A DNA stretch of 44,778 nucleotides from Nostoc sp. 'Peltigera membranacea cyanobiont' N6 (GTDB lineage: Bacteria > Cyanobacteriota > Cyanobacteriia > Cyanobacteriales > Nostocaceae). A model generated the notes under the pieces. The model was not told the origin of the DNA. It saw only the letters and a list, made by a program, of their open reading frames with translations, and made no database searches. Below are positions 30,806 through 39,650 of this stretch, in pieces. Every line of letters begins with the position of its first letter. Within the stretch, counting starts at the first letter, position 1. Location of the stretch: NCBI RefSeq assembly GCF_002949735.1, contig NZ_CP026685.1:1-44778 (forward strand), read 5' to 3'. Both the position numbers and the translations under genes were made by a program.

Positions 30806-32905
30806 CTAATCCCCTTGACCGAATGAATTGAGTGCTAATGCCACAGGAAAAACTACTCCACTGTTAGCACGACGCAAAAGTGCTGCAACTACAGTAAAAG
30901 TCCAACGGGAATCAACTATATCATCAACCAAGAAAACAGAACCACTCATTTCTTTCCCAGAGTCAACGGCAAAAGCACCATCCAAATTATGAGCTTGTTG
31001 GTAACTGTTGCTCATCTTTTTCTGAAATTCAGTTTGGTGAACTTTCCGCACAATTGGCATGAACGGCAAGCCTAATTTTTCTGCCAGTTGTCGAGCAAAA
31101 TTTGGTACGAGTTCTGGACGATTCAATGAGGGAACACAAGTTACCCAAGTCGGAAAGGGTTGTGGTTTCCAACGTTGAATCATGTCAATAACACCCTGCA
31201 CCAGTGCATCATCAAAATGATTATCTTGATATTTACCCTGCTTGACTAATTCTCCCCAGCCTGCATCACCCCATAGAGATAATGCCCTTCCCGGTTCTGA
31301 TTGTAAATTATTTTTAATATTGCCTGAAAAACCATAATTGGGCAATGCTTGTGGTGGCCATTGTTTGCGCGGTTCAATGATTTGGTCGCTTCGACGTAAA
31401 TATTGAATTGCTTTATTTACAAGTTCGATTGAGCAAGTCTCTGGTAATAATGGTCTCTTCAAACACACAGCACATTTACCGCAAGCTATGGGATGAGGAT
31501 CGTCTAATTCTGCCGCGAGAAAATTCATCAAGCATTCTTGACTTTGCATATATTGTAACATTATGGCTTGTTCTTGGCGACGAATTTGTGTGAGTGTTTC
31601 AATTTTTTCAGTGTTAGGTTGATAAAAGACTGGGGTCAGATACCATTTTGAATTTTGCTTAGTTACAGGTGCAGGAAATTCCAGTGATAGCAGTTTTAAA
31701 ACTTTTTCAATTTGTCCCCGTGAAAGATTGACTTGCTGCTCTAATTGGGGAACAGAAAAACCATCTACAGCTTCGTCTAGTGCATTTAAAATCTTTTGCG
31801 TATGTATCTCTGGGGGGAAAGCTGTATTGATAAAGTAGTTAGTGATATCATCATCTTCATCACCGCTCAGGAGAATTCCATAGGCTTTTTCTACCGCTCT
31901 ACCTGCTCGTCCCACTTGTTGATAATAATGGATAACAGAGCCAGGACGTTGATAATGAATTACAAATCCTAAATCTGGTTTATCAAAACCCATTCCTAAT
32001 GCTGTAGTTGCTACTAATACCTTAATTTCATTATTTAAAAGCTTGTCTTCCAATACTATACGAACTTCGTTATCTAAATTACTATGGTATGCTTTAGCAT
32101 TAATGTTTTGAGTTTTTAACCAATCGGCAACTCTTTCTGCATCTCTAACAGTTAAGGTGTAAATAATCCCACTTCCTGGCAAGTTAGGAAGCTGTTGGGC
32201 TAACCATGCCATTCGTGCTGCTGGACTAGGGATAGCAATATTTTGCAGATGCAAACTTTGTCTGGTTAAATTTCCTCTGGAAACACGCAGAGTTGATCCC
32301 AACTGAGCGACTATATCATTTACAACTCGATTGTTAGCTGTAGCAGTTGTTGCTAATACTGGGATGTTTTGGGGAAGTGCCTGTAAAATTCTCACAATCC
32401 GGCGAAAATCAGGGCGAAAATCATGTCCCCAATCGGAGATACAATGAGCTTCGTCAACAACAAATAAACCTATACGTTGAGATACTGGTAAAAGAATCTT
32501 TTCTCGAAATTCTTCGTTACCTAGTCTTTCGGGAGAAATTAGCAGAATGTCTACTTCTCCTGCTAGCAACTGTGTTTCTACTAGTTGCCATTCATCTGTA
32601 TTGCTGGAGTTAATTGTTTTGGCTTTTACACCAATGCGTTCGGCTGCTGCAATTTGGTTTCGCATCAAAGCCAGTAGTGGAGAAATCAAAAGAGTACAAC
32701 CTGCACCTTGATCTCGTAGCAAGCGAGTTGCTAAAAAATAAACTAGACTTTTTCCCCAACCAGTGCGTTGAACAACGAGTAAACGCGATCGCTGCTCGAG
32801 TAACTCTTCAATAGCTTCCCATTGTCCAGAGCGAAAGTCAGCTGTAGAGTTATCAAGCGCTTGACGCAGAAGCAATAATCCCTGTTCGTGAATACTAGTT
32901 GTCAT
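30806..32905 (-). CDS. RecQ-type helicase fused to a phosphoribosyltransferase domain
   Basis: 699 residues. Helicase motifs: Q-like segment FRSGQWEAIEELL, Walker A RTGWGKS (47-53), DEAH (151-154) in VVDEAHCISDWGHDFRPDFR, motif III TTATAN, and motif VI YQQVGRAGR. A Zn-binding cysteine cluster (CGKCAVC) follows. The C-terminal 120 residues carry a PRTase signature VFLVDDIVDSRWTF (about 657-670), where the two Asp bind PRPP-Mg, related to ComF-type domains. ATG at 32905 lacks a strong ribosome-binding site. RecQ fused to PRTase next to a DprA-like gene is a recognisable accessory-genome cassette related to ShosTA; the PRTase would be the toxic or effector activity. DNA substrate and trigger are unknown. 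Confidence 0.85.
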   Translation of the reverse strand: MTTSIHEQGLLLLRQALDNSTADFRSGQWEAIEELLEQRSRLLVVQRTGWGKSLVYFLATRLLRDQGAGCTLLISPLLALMRNQIAAAERIGVKAKTINSSNTDEWQLVETQLLAGEVDILLISPERLGNEEFREKILLPVSQRIGLFVVDEAHCISDWGHDFRPDFRRIVRILQALPQNIPVLATTATANNRVVNDIVAQLGSTLRVSRGNLTRQSLHLQNIAIPSPAARMAWLAQQLPNLPGSGIIYTLTVRDAERVADWLKTQNINAKAYHSNLDNEVRIVLEDKLLNNEIKVLVATTALGMGFDKPDLGFVIHYQRPGSVIHYYQQVGRAGRAVEKAYGILLSGDEDDDITNYFINTAFPPEIHTQKILNALDEAVDGFSVPQLEQQVNLSRGQIEKVLKLLSLEFPAPVTKQNSKWYLTPVFYQPNTEKIETLTQIRRQEQAIMLQYMQSQECLMNFLAAELDDPHPIACGKCAVCLKRPLLPETCSIELVNKAIQYLRRSDQIIEPRKQWPPQALPNYGFSGNIKNNLQSEPGRALSLWGDAGWGELVKQGKYQDNHFDDALVQGVIDMIQRWKPQPFPTWVTCVPSLNRPELVPNFARQLAEKLGLPFMPIVRKVHQTEFQKKMSNSYQQAHNLDGAFAVDSGKEMSGSVFLVDDIVDSRWTFTVVAALLRRANSGVVFPVALALNSFGQGD

Positions 32906-32980
32906 ATATACTAAGTAACTAATTATCGTTTCTGTTGTAACATAAAAGACAACCAGTATTAGTTATGTTGGAGCGTTCGC

Positions 32981-33136
32981 CTATAGTATCACTTCACTAG
33001 GATCGTAGACATCATAACCAAGAACGCTTAAAAAAGGGAAAATTAGCGCCATCTTAGCTGTTTCTTTGCCACAAATGTTATCAAATCGCTTACGGATTTG
33101 TTCAGACAATTTAGTAATATCTTTAGCAAACCCCAT
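32981..33136 (-). pseudogene. N-terminal stub of a type I restriction HsdR-like protein
   Basis: 51 codons reading MGFAKDITKLSEQIRKRFDN then a segment ending FLSVLGYDVYDPSEV before ATACTATAG. This is the conserved opening of HsdR-type restriction/ATPase proteins (helical start, then GYDVxxPxEV), which normally run several hundred residues further. The break falls immediately after PSEV, so the remainder was deleted, probably when the RecQ/DprA cassette or a neighbour moved in. Confidence 0.65.
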
Positions 33137-33212
33137 ATATGCAAACCTTAGTGTAGTTAAAAACCATCAGTTTAATGTAAATCATTATACAAATCATGTG
33201 TAGTATTTATTG

Positions 33213-33236
33213 AAAGTACGACACCTGTCGTACTTT
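33213..33236. promoter_or_regulatory. parS-like palindrome 1
   Basis: Arms AAAGTACGACA and TGTCGTACTTT flank CC; all 11 bp pair exactly. It lies 41 bp beyond the parB stop. An identical arm pair is inside parB at 33409. Followed by TTTT it could also terminate plus-strand transcripts. Confidence 0.7.
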
Positions 33237-33277
33237 TCGGTTGGTCAATATTTTGGCTAAAATCCAGATACATAAGT

Positions 33278-34006
33278 TTATTTCTCACCACTCAAAACAT
33301 CCTCAATCAAATTCAGGAGTTCTGGCAGACATTTTGCTAAAGCTTTCTCTTTCGGGGTTTTCGGCTCAATTTGTTGCCACTGCTTCAGCTTAGTTAATGC
33401 TTGTTTTAAAAGTACGACAGGTGTCGTACTTTTTTCTGGTTCAGTATCTTGCTTCGATTCAAAATACCTTTGTACTGTACGGAGGTTTTTGCCAACTACA
33501 ACGGCTAGAGCAGGCATTAAAGGCTTTTGTCCTTTCTTGGGTCTTCCCTTTACGTCAATAAATCCAGCAGTGCGTAGACGTTCGGCAATTGCTTTTACTT
33601 CGTTTGGCGTATAGTCTCTACGCTGTTCGTTCTCTGCTATTTCTACTTGCAGTGCCAAATCTGGTTCTGACTCCGCATCAAATGGCAACATTCTGATAGG
33701 AATGCGATTATCTGGGAACTGATGAAGATATTTATCTGCCTGCTGTTCCTTTAGAAGTTGAATTGCCGCTAACCGATGCCCTCCAGCCAGCAATCTAGCT
33801 TTATTATCTAAAACCAATGGTTCTATTAATCCTAAAACAGCAATTGACTCTGCCAGAGACTCAACGTGCTTTGGATTTAAAGGTCGCGTATCCTGCTCAC
33901 GGTCTTTAATCTGCTCCAGTAAAACTGTAGAATCTTGGAGCTTTAGGGGTTGAGATTGCCCCTGCCGTTTTTGAGCGACCTCCAGAATTTTATCAAAATT
34001 GGTCAT
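33278..34006 (-). CDS. parB: ParB-family partition protein
   Basis: 242 residues. N-terminal ParB/Srx nuclease-like fold: TRPLNPKHVESLAESIAVLG, PLVLDNKARLLAGGHRLAAI (the GxxR-type box is GGHRLAA), followed by a helix-turn-helix region (NEVKAIAERLRTAGF ... VVGKNLRTVQRYFESK) and a helical C-terminal dimerisation tail. Its ATG overlaps the parA stop by 4 bp. A parS-like palindrome lies inside the gene where it encodes KSTTPVVL, and another lies just after the stop. ParB should bind these and activate ParA's ATPase for plasmid segregation. Confidence 0.85.
   Translation of the reverse strand: MTNFDKILEVAQKRQGQSQPLKLQDSTVLLEQIKDREQDTRPLNPKHVESLAESIAVLGLIEPLVLDNKARLLAGGHRLAAIQLLKEQQADKYLHQFPDNRIPIRMLPFDAESEPDLALQVEIAENEQRRDYTPNEVKAIAERLRTAGFIDVKGRPKKGQKPLMPALAVVVGKNLRTVQRYFESKQDTEPEKSTTPVVLLKQALTKLKQWQQIEPKTPKEKALAKCLPELLNLIEDVLSGEK
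33409..33432. promoter_or_regulatory. parS-like palindrome 2, inside parB
   Basis: Same 11-bp arms as palindrome 1 with a GG centre. It is in the coding sequence, at codons for KSTTPVV near the ParB C-terminal third. Confidence 0.65.
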
Positions 34007-34593
34007 GAGAGAATTTCCTTACCCACTGCCTGGTAATCGCTCCAGGCATCAGAAGCACGAGGATCTTTTACCATATAAACTGGAACTCCAAAATTTTCAG
34101 CTTTCAGGTAAACAGCCATTCTTCTAATCCAAGTTTTAAACAAGGGTAAGCCAATTTTTTCAAGACTTTCTTTAGCTTTATATCCATCACGGCTGGGGGA
34201 AGGAGGAACACAAGTCAGTAAAACTTTAAACCTTCCAGGCGGCAATTCGTTCAGTTCTCCCACAGTTTCAATCAATGCTTCTAGAGCGAAAGTGCTGGGA
34301 TGTGTGGGAATGATCAGTAAATCACTAGAGCTTGCTAATGCTTTCAACTCATTACTGGCAGGACGGGCGGGAGTATCAATCACAAGATGCTCAAAATCGT
34401 TGGCTTGGTCTATTTCGCTCTGATCATAAACATCGAAAGGACTTTTACCACGCTCTGACCAATGCAATACAGAGCGATTAAGATCACCATCAGCTAGTAC
34501 AGTTTTACCTTTGATAGCAAGGTAAGCTGCCAGATGTATTGCTGTGGTAGATTTTCCTACACCCCCTTTGAACGATGCGATAGTAATAATCAT
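34003..34593 (-). CDS. parA: ParA-family partition ATPase
   Basis: 196 residues. Deviant Walker A KGGVGKST at 9-16 with the preceding ITIASF strand, Walker A' (VLADGDLNRSVLHW) and Walker B (LVIDTPARP). The short length and lack of an N-terminal HTH mark it as a small (type Ib-like) ParA. Position upstream of and overlapping parB forms a standard parAB operon. It dynamically binds nucleoid DNA to space plasmid copies. A DUF1016 fragment diverges 84 bp away. Confidence 0.9.
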   Translation of the reverse strand: MIITIASFKGGVGKSTTAIHLAAYLAIKGKTVLADGDLNRSVLHWSERGKSPFDVYDQSEIDQANDFEHLVIDTPARPASNELKALASSSDLLIIPTHPSTFALEALIETVGELNELPPGRFKVLLTCVPPSPSRDGYKAKESLEKIGLPLFKTWIRRMAVYLKAENFGVPVYMVKDPRASDAWSDYQAVGKEILS

Positions 34594-34677
34594 TGCAGTT
34601 TAGTCACATTCCAGTCATGATGGCGGATTGTACAGCACAAGAGACAATAATTAAAGAGAATTTACACGGGTTGGGGT

Positions 34678-35290
34678 ATGGCTGATAACTTATCACCAAT
34701 GGATGGCTATGATGACTTTTTACGAGAGTTAAAAGAACGCATACGCAACGCCCAAGTAAGAGCAGCTTTGTCTGTTAACCGTGAGTTAGTGTTACTTTAT
34801 TGGCAAATCGGGCGCGAAATTATCATCAGACAGCAGCAGCAGGGATGGGGTGCAAAAGTTATCGAACGTCTCGCCAGAGATTTAAAAGCAGTTTTCCTAG
34901 ATATAAAGGGATTCTCAGCACGTAATCTTAAGTATATGCGGGCTTTTGCTGAAGCTTACCCAGATGAGCTAATTGTGCAGCAGGCTGCTGCACTAATTCC
35001 TTGGTTTCATAACTGTGTAATTTTAGATAAAGTTAAAAATAATTTGGAGCGTGAATGGTACATCCAAAAAACCAGAGAAAATGGTTGGAGTCGAAATATT
35101 TTAACTCTACAAATTAATAATAGACTTTTTGAGCGTCAGGGAAAAGCTGTCAATAACTTTAATGTTATATTACCGTCTCCTCAATCAGACTTTGCCAGAG
35201 AAACTTTAAAAGACCCTTTGCTCAAAACAACTAATTTTTATAGCGTTGAGGTTAGCATCAGTTCCTTAGAGTACAATTTTCCCGTTTTGG
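34678..35290 (+). pseudogene. 5' fragment of a DUF1016 (YhcG-type PDDEXK nuclease) gene
   Basis: Residues 1-182 match the N-terminal domain of DUF1016 proteins: VNRELVLLYWQIGREIIIRQ, GWGAKVIERLARDLKAVF, GFSARNLKYMRAFAEAYPD, REWYIQKTRENGWSRNIL, and PSPQSDFARETLKDP. Normally DP is followed by the FDFL linker and the nuclease domain. Here the match stops near 35222 and unrelated sequence runs to the group II intron at 35291; no nuclease half is seen after the intron at 41.5 kb. The product would continue into the intron and end at 35355. YhcG-type proteins have been linked to DNA processing and defence; this copy lacks the catalytic part. Confidence 0.75.
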
Positions 35291-35926
35291 GTGCGACACG
35301 ATGGCGCACGAAGGGTTGGAAGCCCCTATATACAAAGCTTCCAAAAGATGAGTGAGGAACCGATTCCTCCAGTCTAGTGTCCAAGGCTGTTCCTAACATT
35401 CCCATGCGCCACTGGTAACGGTGGTGTGTGAAGCGGAAAGTAAAGCCCAAGGAAGCATTTAGCCTAAAAATGTAACCGGGCAAAGGAAAGATTGGATGGG
35501 TGAATATAAATGAATCCTTATTGAGGCATCGTAAGAAAAGGTCATCGAAAAGGCTGACACGGTGATACGAGTGAATGTACTGAATACCTCAGAAATATTC
35601 AGCCAAGGTTCAACTCCCCATTTCAGTTGAACTAGGACACCAAACACTCCGGTGTAGAGAGGACACCCTACCCAATTAAATCTCATCCGTGCGTAACGTA
35701 GTAACCCCAATGAAGTCTGGGATTTACCCAGTAAGCAATCCGTAAGGAAAGCCGAATTCTTCAGTGGGTCAAGGATGCTTCCAAAAGCGAATGCCACCAG
35801 CCGAAAGGCAAGGGAAATCCATAACCCGGTGGATAGGGCAGATGTCCAACCTGAAAAGGTGCTGACGGGAAGCAGGTGAGTCAACCAATATCCGTTGTAA
35901 TGATTTCAAACCGAGGTGTAAGTTAG

Positions 35927-36306
35927 ATGCAGGCAACTGTAAACCGAACCAAGGGACAGACTAATTGGAATTGTGTCAACTGGCGCAAAGCCAATCGGAT
36001 TGTTCGGAATTTGAGACAGCGAATCTTTAGGGCAAAAACTGAGGGCAATCTGAAAAAGGTACGCTCTCTCCAGAAACTGATGCTACGCAGCTATTCTAAT
36101 CGCTTAGTTAGCGTTAGAAAAGTGACGCAGTATAACAGAGGTCGAAACACTCCAGGAATAGATAAAGTAGTAATCAAAACTGCTACAGCCAGGGGTCAGT
36201 TAGTAGATAAATTAACTGATTACTCTCCCTGGAAATCATCACCAGCACGACGAATTTACATCCCAAAAGCTAATGGGAAGAAACGACCTTTAGGAATCCC
36301 GACGGT
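35927..36306 (+). pseudogene. Group II intron maturase/RT, 5' part
   Basis: About 127 residues: NWRKANRIVRNLRQRIFRAK, SYSNRLVSVRKVTQYNRGRN, TPGIDK and RRIYIPKANGKKRPLGIPTV. These are RT motifs 0 and 1 of bacterial group II intron proteins. The frame continues into the inserted element for nine codons to a stop at 36334. Joining GACGGT at 36306 to AATACAAG at 40141 restores GIPTVIQDR in frame, so the insertion is precise. Confidence 0.85.
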
Positions 36307-36529
36307 GTATTCATATTGCACCTTGATTCAATGAAGTTTAGGGATATTTTCCTCTCTATAATTATTCTCCACTCAATGCGCTGCAATTGGGTACAGATTT
36401 TCTCACAAGTGAGTGAGCCTCCCCAAGGGAAGAACTTCGCTAAGGTGAAAAAAGTAGTGGTTAGTGAGCTATGAGTGAGCTACTAATAGGGTAGGCTAGA
36501 GTTGTATCAAGTGTGGAAGTCTACCAACA

Positions 36530-37489
36530 ATGGCAACAAAAAATCCCCGTATAGCAGCCTACCCACCGCCCAAAGTCTATGAACTGTTGGTTGAATTTAA
36601 GCGTTCTCAAGGATTAAAGTCAGATTCTGCCGCTATTGTGGCAATTCTTGAGACTTACCTATGTGGTAGCATACCTAATGTGTTACCAAGTGAGCTATCA
36701 GGCACACCAAAGCGGATTGAGGATTTAGAGGTGAAGGTGAGCAGTCTGCTTTCTGATGTAGCAGAACTCAAGCAGGCAATGAGTCAGTATACTAGTCAAT
36801 CTTCTGGTGAGGATCTATCGCACAACGAATATCTGCATCAGCCTGACAACTGCGAGGCATTAAGTGAGCCACCAAAAACATTACAAAACACAACCTCTGA
36901 CTTGACAAATGAGTCTGTAGTTACGTCTGGGAGTACATCTATAAGTGAGCTACCAATAACTGGGGCAGATGTTGACACTAAATTATTGAAGTCATCTATT
37001 ATTGAAACCGTATCCGCCGACAGTGAGCTATCAAATGAGTCACTATTGGTAACACCAACTGCTGAATCTATCTTAAATTCGATACTAATTGAGGAGAACA
37101 CGCCTCCCTATAATGAGCTACTAAGTGAGCCAGTATCAAATGACTTACTAGAGACCGTCATTGGTGAGCCATTTCATGACTCACTTGATGGTCTACCACT
37201 ACTCGAAGAAAATAATCATCCCAAAGTATCATCTGATAATAGTGAGCCACTTACTGACTTACCTGATAGCTCACTAAAGAAATCCGAAAGTAAAAATTCT
37301 CTGGAAGTCCCATCTCACCTGACTGGTGCAGCTTTAGCAAGAAGACTAAATGTTTCTCCTAGCACCCTTCGTCATAAGAAAAATGCTCCAAATTTTGGGC
37401 AATGGACTTCTCTTCACGACCCAGATGGAATTGCTTGGCATTTTGATGGTGAAAAGTTTATTGAAAAGCCCTCACCCTATATACAGTAA
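36530..37489 (+). CDS. DNA-binding protein of the serine element with RHH-like start and C-terminal motif
   Basis: 319 residues. The N-terminus MATKNPRIAAYPPPKVYELL with a following helix (SDSAAIVAILETYLCG) resembles short cyanobacterial RHH-type proteins. The middle (about 95-250) is low-complexity, rich in Ser/Glu/Leu/Pro, because of the in-frame AGTGAGCYA repeats. The C-terminus (LTGAALARRLNVSPSTLRHK, then FGQWTSLHDPDGIAWHFDGE) is an HTH followed by a small domain seen in cyanobacterial plasmid proteins. It may bind the repeated motif around and inside its own gene, acting in control or maintenance of the element. ATG at 36530 is downstream of two of the upstream motif copies. Confidence 0.6.
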   Translation: MATKNPRIAAYPPPKVYELLVEFKRSQGLKSDSAAIVAILETYLCGSIPNVLPSELSGTPKRIEDLEVKVSSLLSDVAELKQAMSQYTSQSSGEDLSHNEYLHQPDNCEALSEPPKTLQNTTSDLTNESVVTSGSTSISELPITGADVDTKLLKSSIIETVSADSELSNESLLVTPTAESILNSILIEENTPPYNELLSEPVSNDLLETVIGEPFHDSLDGLPLLEENNHPKVSSDNSEPLTDLPDSSLKKSESKNSLEVPSHLTGAALARRLNVSPSTLRHKKNAPNFGQWTSLHDPDGIAWHFDGEKFIEKPSPYIQ

Positions 37490-37490
37490 A

Positions 37491-37521
37491 ACCCCTTGAG
37501 TACAAAATTACTCCAAGGGGT
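37491..37521. terminator. Bidirectional terminator between convergent genes
   Basis: ACCCCTTGAG (37491-37500) pairs with CTCCAAGGGGT (37511-37521) with one bulge. TTTT follows on the minus strand. It separates the 36530 gene from the serine recombinase gene. Confidence 0.6.
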
Positions 37522-37566
37522 TAACCGTATACAAACTATTATTTCCGGCTCACTATCAAACTGGTA

Positions 37567-39645
37567 TTATTCAGATTTAACAGGCACACGGCGAATTTTT
37601 TCTCGTAAAGTGTCTAAAATTTCGGGTGTAACCTTATACCACCAAGGACTTCGATCTGTTTCTTGGAAAGCCTGAATAATTCCTTTGTCTCGCCAGTAAT
37701 AGATAGTATGAATTCCAACACCAAGTTTTTCAGCTAAGGCACTGGTGGAATAATAACCTTCTGGACTGACCCCTAAATGTGCTACTTGTGGATTACTTAA
37801 AGGCTTTTCAATCCCAAACTTCCAACGAATCCAGGCAACACCTTTTTTCGTAAAAGCCCGCCCTTTACCACCCACCAAACCTCGGCGATTCAGTTCATGA
37901 GCAATTTCGCTATCAGTTCGGCCCACAGCTAATTCTTCAATGAGTTGAATAACTTGCTTGGGTGTTCGGAATTTTTCTGCATTTGTTGGGCGTGTCGCAA
38001 CAAAGCAGCTTGTAGCTCCTGTATGCCACAGTATTTGCACACGAGTGGAACGTTCTGGAGCATCAATTGGGGTAATAGCAACTTGTTTTACTAACAACCC
38101 CAGTATCTCTTTACGCTCAAGGTTCGTAGTAGTACTGGCGTGCCAAAGTGTGGGAATATCGTTGGCTAACTGTAAAATTTGTTGCCGTTGCGCTGCTGTT
38201 AATTCCAGGCGTTGTACAAGACGTGCTTTTTGGTATGCCTCTTCTAATTCCGCTAGCTGTTGTAATTTTTCATTCCATCGCCTTTCTAGTGTACGGGCTA
38301 CTAAACGATTCTCTGGCTCAGTTGCATCATATTGACGGAAAGCTCTGTCAGCTTCGTAACGTGCCCTTTCGAGCCTTAGTTGCCATGTTTTATCTATCTC
38401 AAAAGCCTGATTTTCCAACTCTGACAGCACAGCAAGGGAAATGTCGAGTTGTTCAGAGGTGAAAGCTTCAAGTACTTGCTCTGCGACTGCTGTATCAATT
38501 GCTGCTCCAGCTACAGTCCAACAAACACCCATGCTACCATCTTGTTTACGAGCTTGGGAACATTCATAAGCCGCTCTACAACCACCAGTACCGTGGTAGC
38601 GAGGACTCATCCGACGACCGCATTTACCGCAAATTACTAAACCTTGAAGAAGAGCAAAGCCCTCTCTAGGTGTGCTGGGACATCCATCTGATAAAGAAAC
38701 GGGGCTATTCTGTCTGAGTCGCTCACAATTAGATAAATATTCAGACCAACTAATATAAGCCTCGTGAGCGTTGTGGATTATCACTTTCCATTCTTCTTGG
38801 GGTAGTTGCTGAATTTTTACTTTCTTTATTTGCCCACCCTCAATGACATTAAAACTGCGTCGTCTACCATACACGTATGTTCCTGTGTAAGTTGGGTTGT
38901 GCAGTAGGGCAGTTATACGGCTAAGGTTGGCTGGGCCCCAATGAAGTGTACCAATATCCCCAGGTCGCCAACGTCTTCTTGGGAAAGGAATTTGGTTCAC
39001 ACAAAAGTAGCGCATCACCTTAAACGCCGTTCTAAGTTCGCGGAACTGTTGAAAGGCTAACTGTATTGCGGCAACTACACCCTCATCTGGGTCTAGCACC
39101 AATTTTCCTTCTGGGTCGTAGACATAGCCAGTAGGTGGAGAGCATCGCAGTTCTCCTTTTTTCGCCTTGTTCAGTTTGGCTCCTTGTAAGCGTAGACGCA
39201 TACCGTGTAGTTCTGTGTGGCTCCAAGTTCCTTTAAATCCCAGTATCACTCGGTCGTTAAAATCATTTGGATCATAAATTCCATCATGGTCAATTACCAA
39301 GGTATCTGTAAGGGCACAGATATCTAAAAGTTTATGCCAATCTGCTTGGGAACGAGAAAATCTTGAGGCTTCGAGAGCCAAAACAGCCCCCACCTCTCCT
39401 AAACCAACAGCAGCCATTAGTCGATGAAAATCCTCACGTCCTGTCGTGGTTTGTCCACTTTTACCAAGGTCACTATCCAATACTTCGATTTGACTCTTGT
39501 CCCAACCCAAGGTTAATGCACGGTCAGCTAGGGCGTATTGTCTTTCTGTACTTTCACGGTGGAATTCGACCTGAGTGGGTGTCGATTGTCTTAAATATAC
39601 AACAGCATGGCGTTCCAGATGGGTCGTCCTAACTTTACTATTCAT
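37567..39645 (-). CDS. Large serine recombinase
   Basis: 692 residues. Resolvase-type catalytic domain with nucleophile Ser21 in YLRQSTPTQ, helpers such as Arg in ERQYALADRAL and EASRFSRSQADWHKL. The recombinase domain follows (PPTGYVYDPEGKLVLDP, ITALLHNPTYTGTYVYGRRR), then a zinc ribbon (CGKCGRRMSP and later Cys residues) and a coiled coil (RLERARYEADRAFRQYD). The C-terminal 100 residues add an HTH-like region (LAEKLGVGIHTIYYWRDKGI), unusual for a phage integrase but found in recombinases of IS-like cyanobacterial elements. It should catalyse the GT-core insertion described for 36307-40140. Confidence 0.9.
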   Translation of the reverse strand: MNSKVRTTHLERHAVVYLRQSTPTQVEFHRESTERQYALADRALTLGWDKSQIEVLDSDLGKSGQTTTGREDFHRLMAAVGLGEVGAVLALEASRFSRSQADWHKLLDICALTDTLVIDHDGIYDPNDFNDRVILGFKGTWSHTELHGMRLRLQGAKLNKAKKGELRCSPPTGYVYDPEGKLVLDPDEGVVAAIQLAFQQFRELRTAFKVMRYFCVNQIPFPRRRWRPGDIGTLHWGPANLSRITALLHNPTYTGTYVYGRRRSFNVIEGGQIKKVKIQQLPQEEWKVIIHNAHEAYISWSEYLSNCERLRQNSPVSLSDGCPSTPREGFALLQGLVICGKCGRRMSPRYHGTGGCRAAYECSQARKQDGSMGVCWTVAGAAIDTAVAEQVLEAFTSEQLDISLAVLSELENQAFEIDKTWQLRLERARYEADRAFRQYDATEPENRLVARTLERRWNEKLQQLAELEEAYQKARLVQRLELTAAQRQQILQLANDIPTLWHASTTTNLERKEILGLLVKQVAITPIDAPERSTRVQILWHTGATSCFVATRPTNAEKFRTPKQVIQLIEELAVGRTDSEIAHELNRRGLVGGKGRAFTKKGVAWIRWKFGIEKPLSNPQVAHLGVSPEGYYSTSALAEKLGVGIHTIYYWRDKGIIQAFQETDRSPWWYKVTPEILDTLREKIRRVPVKSE

Positions 39646-39650
39646 CTGGT

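Larger units (their letters stand above)
36412..37554. repeat. AGTGAGCYA motif repeated in and around the 36530 gene
   Basis: AGTGAGC(T/C)A-like sites at 36412, 36463, 36474 (upstream), 36689, 36863, 36944, 37022, 37112 (AATGAGCTA), 37124, 37163 (GGTGAGCCA), 37241, plus inverted copies at 37267 and 37547. Inside the gene they encode Ser-Glu-Leu or Ser-Glu-Pro; outside they do not code, which argues for a DNA-level role. Confidence 0.65.

Noticed and set aside
34678..35355. Intact DUF1016 gene with its own C-terminus
   Set aside because: The last 44 residues do not match the family and the final 21 come from the intron 5' end.
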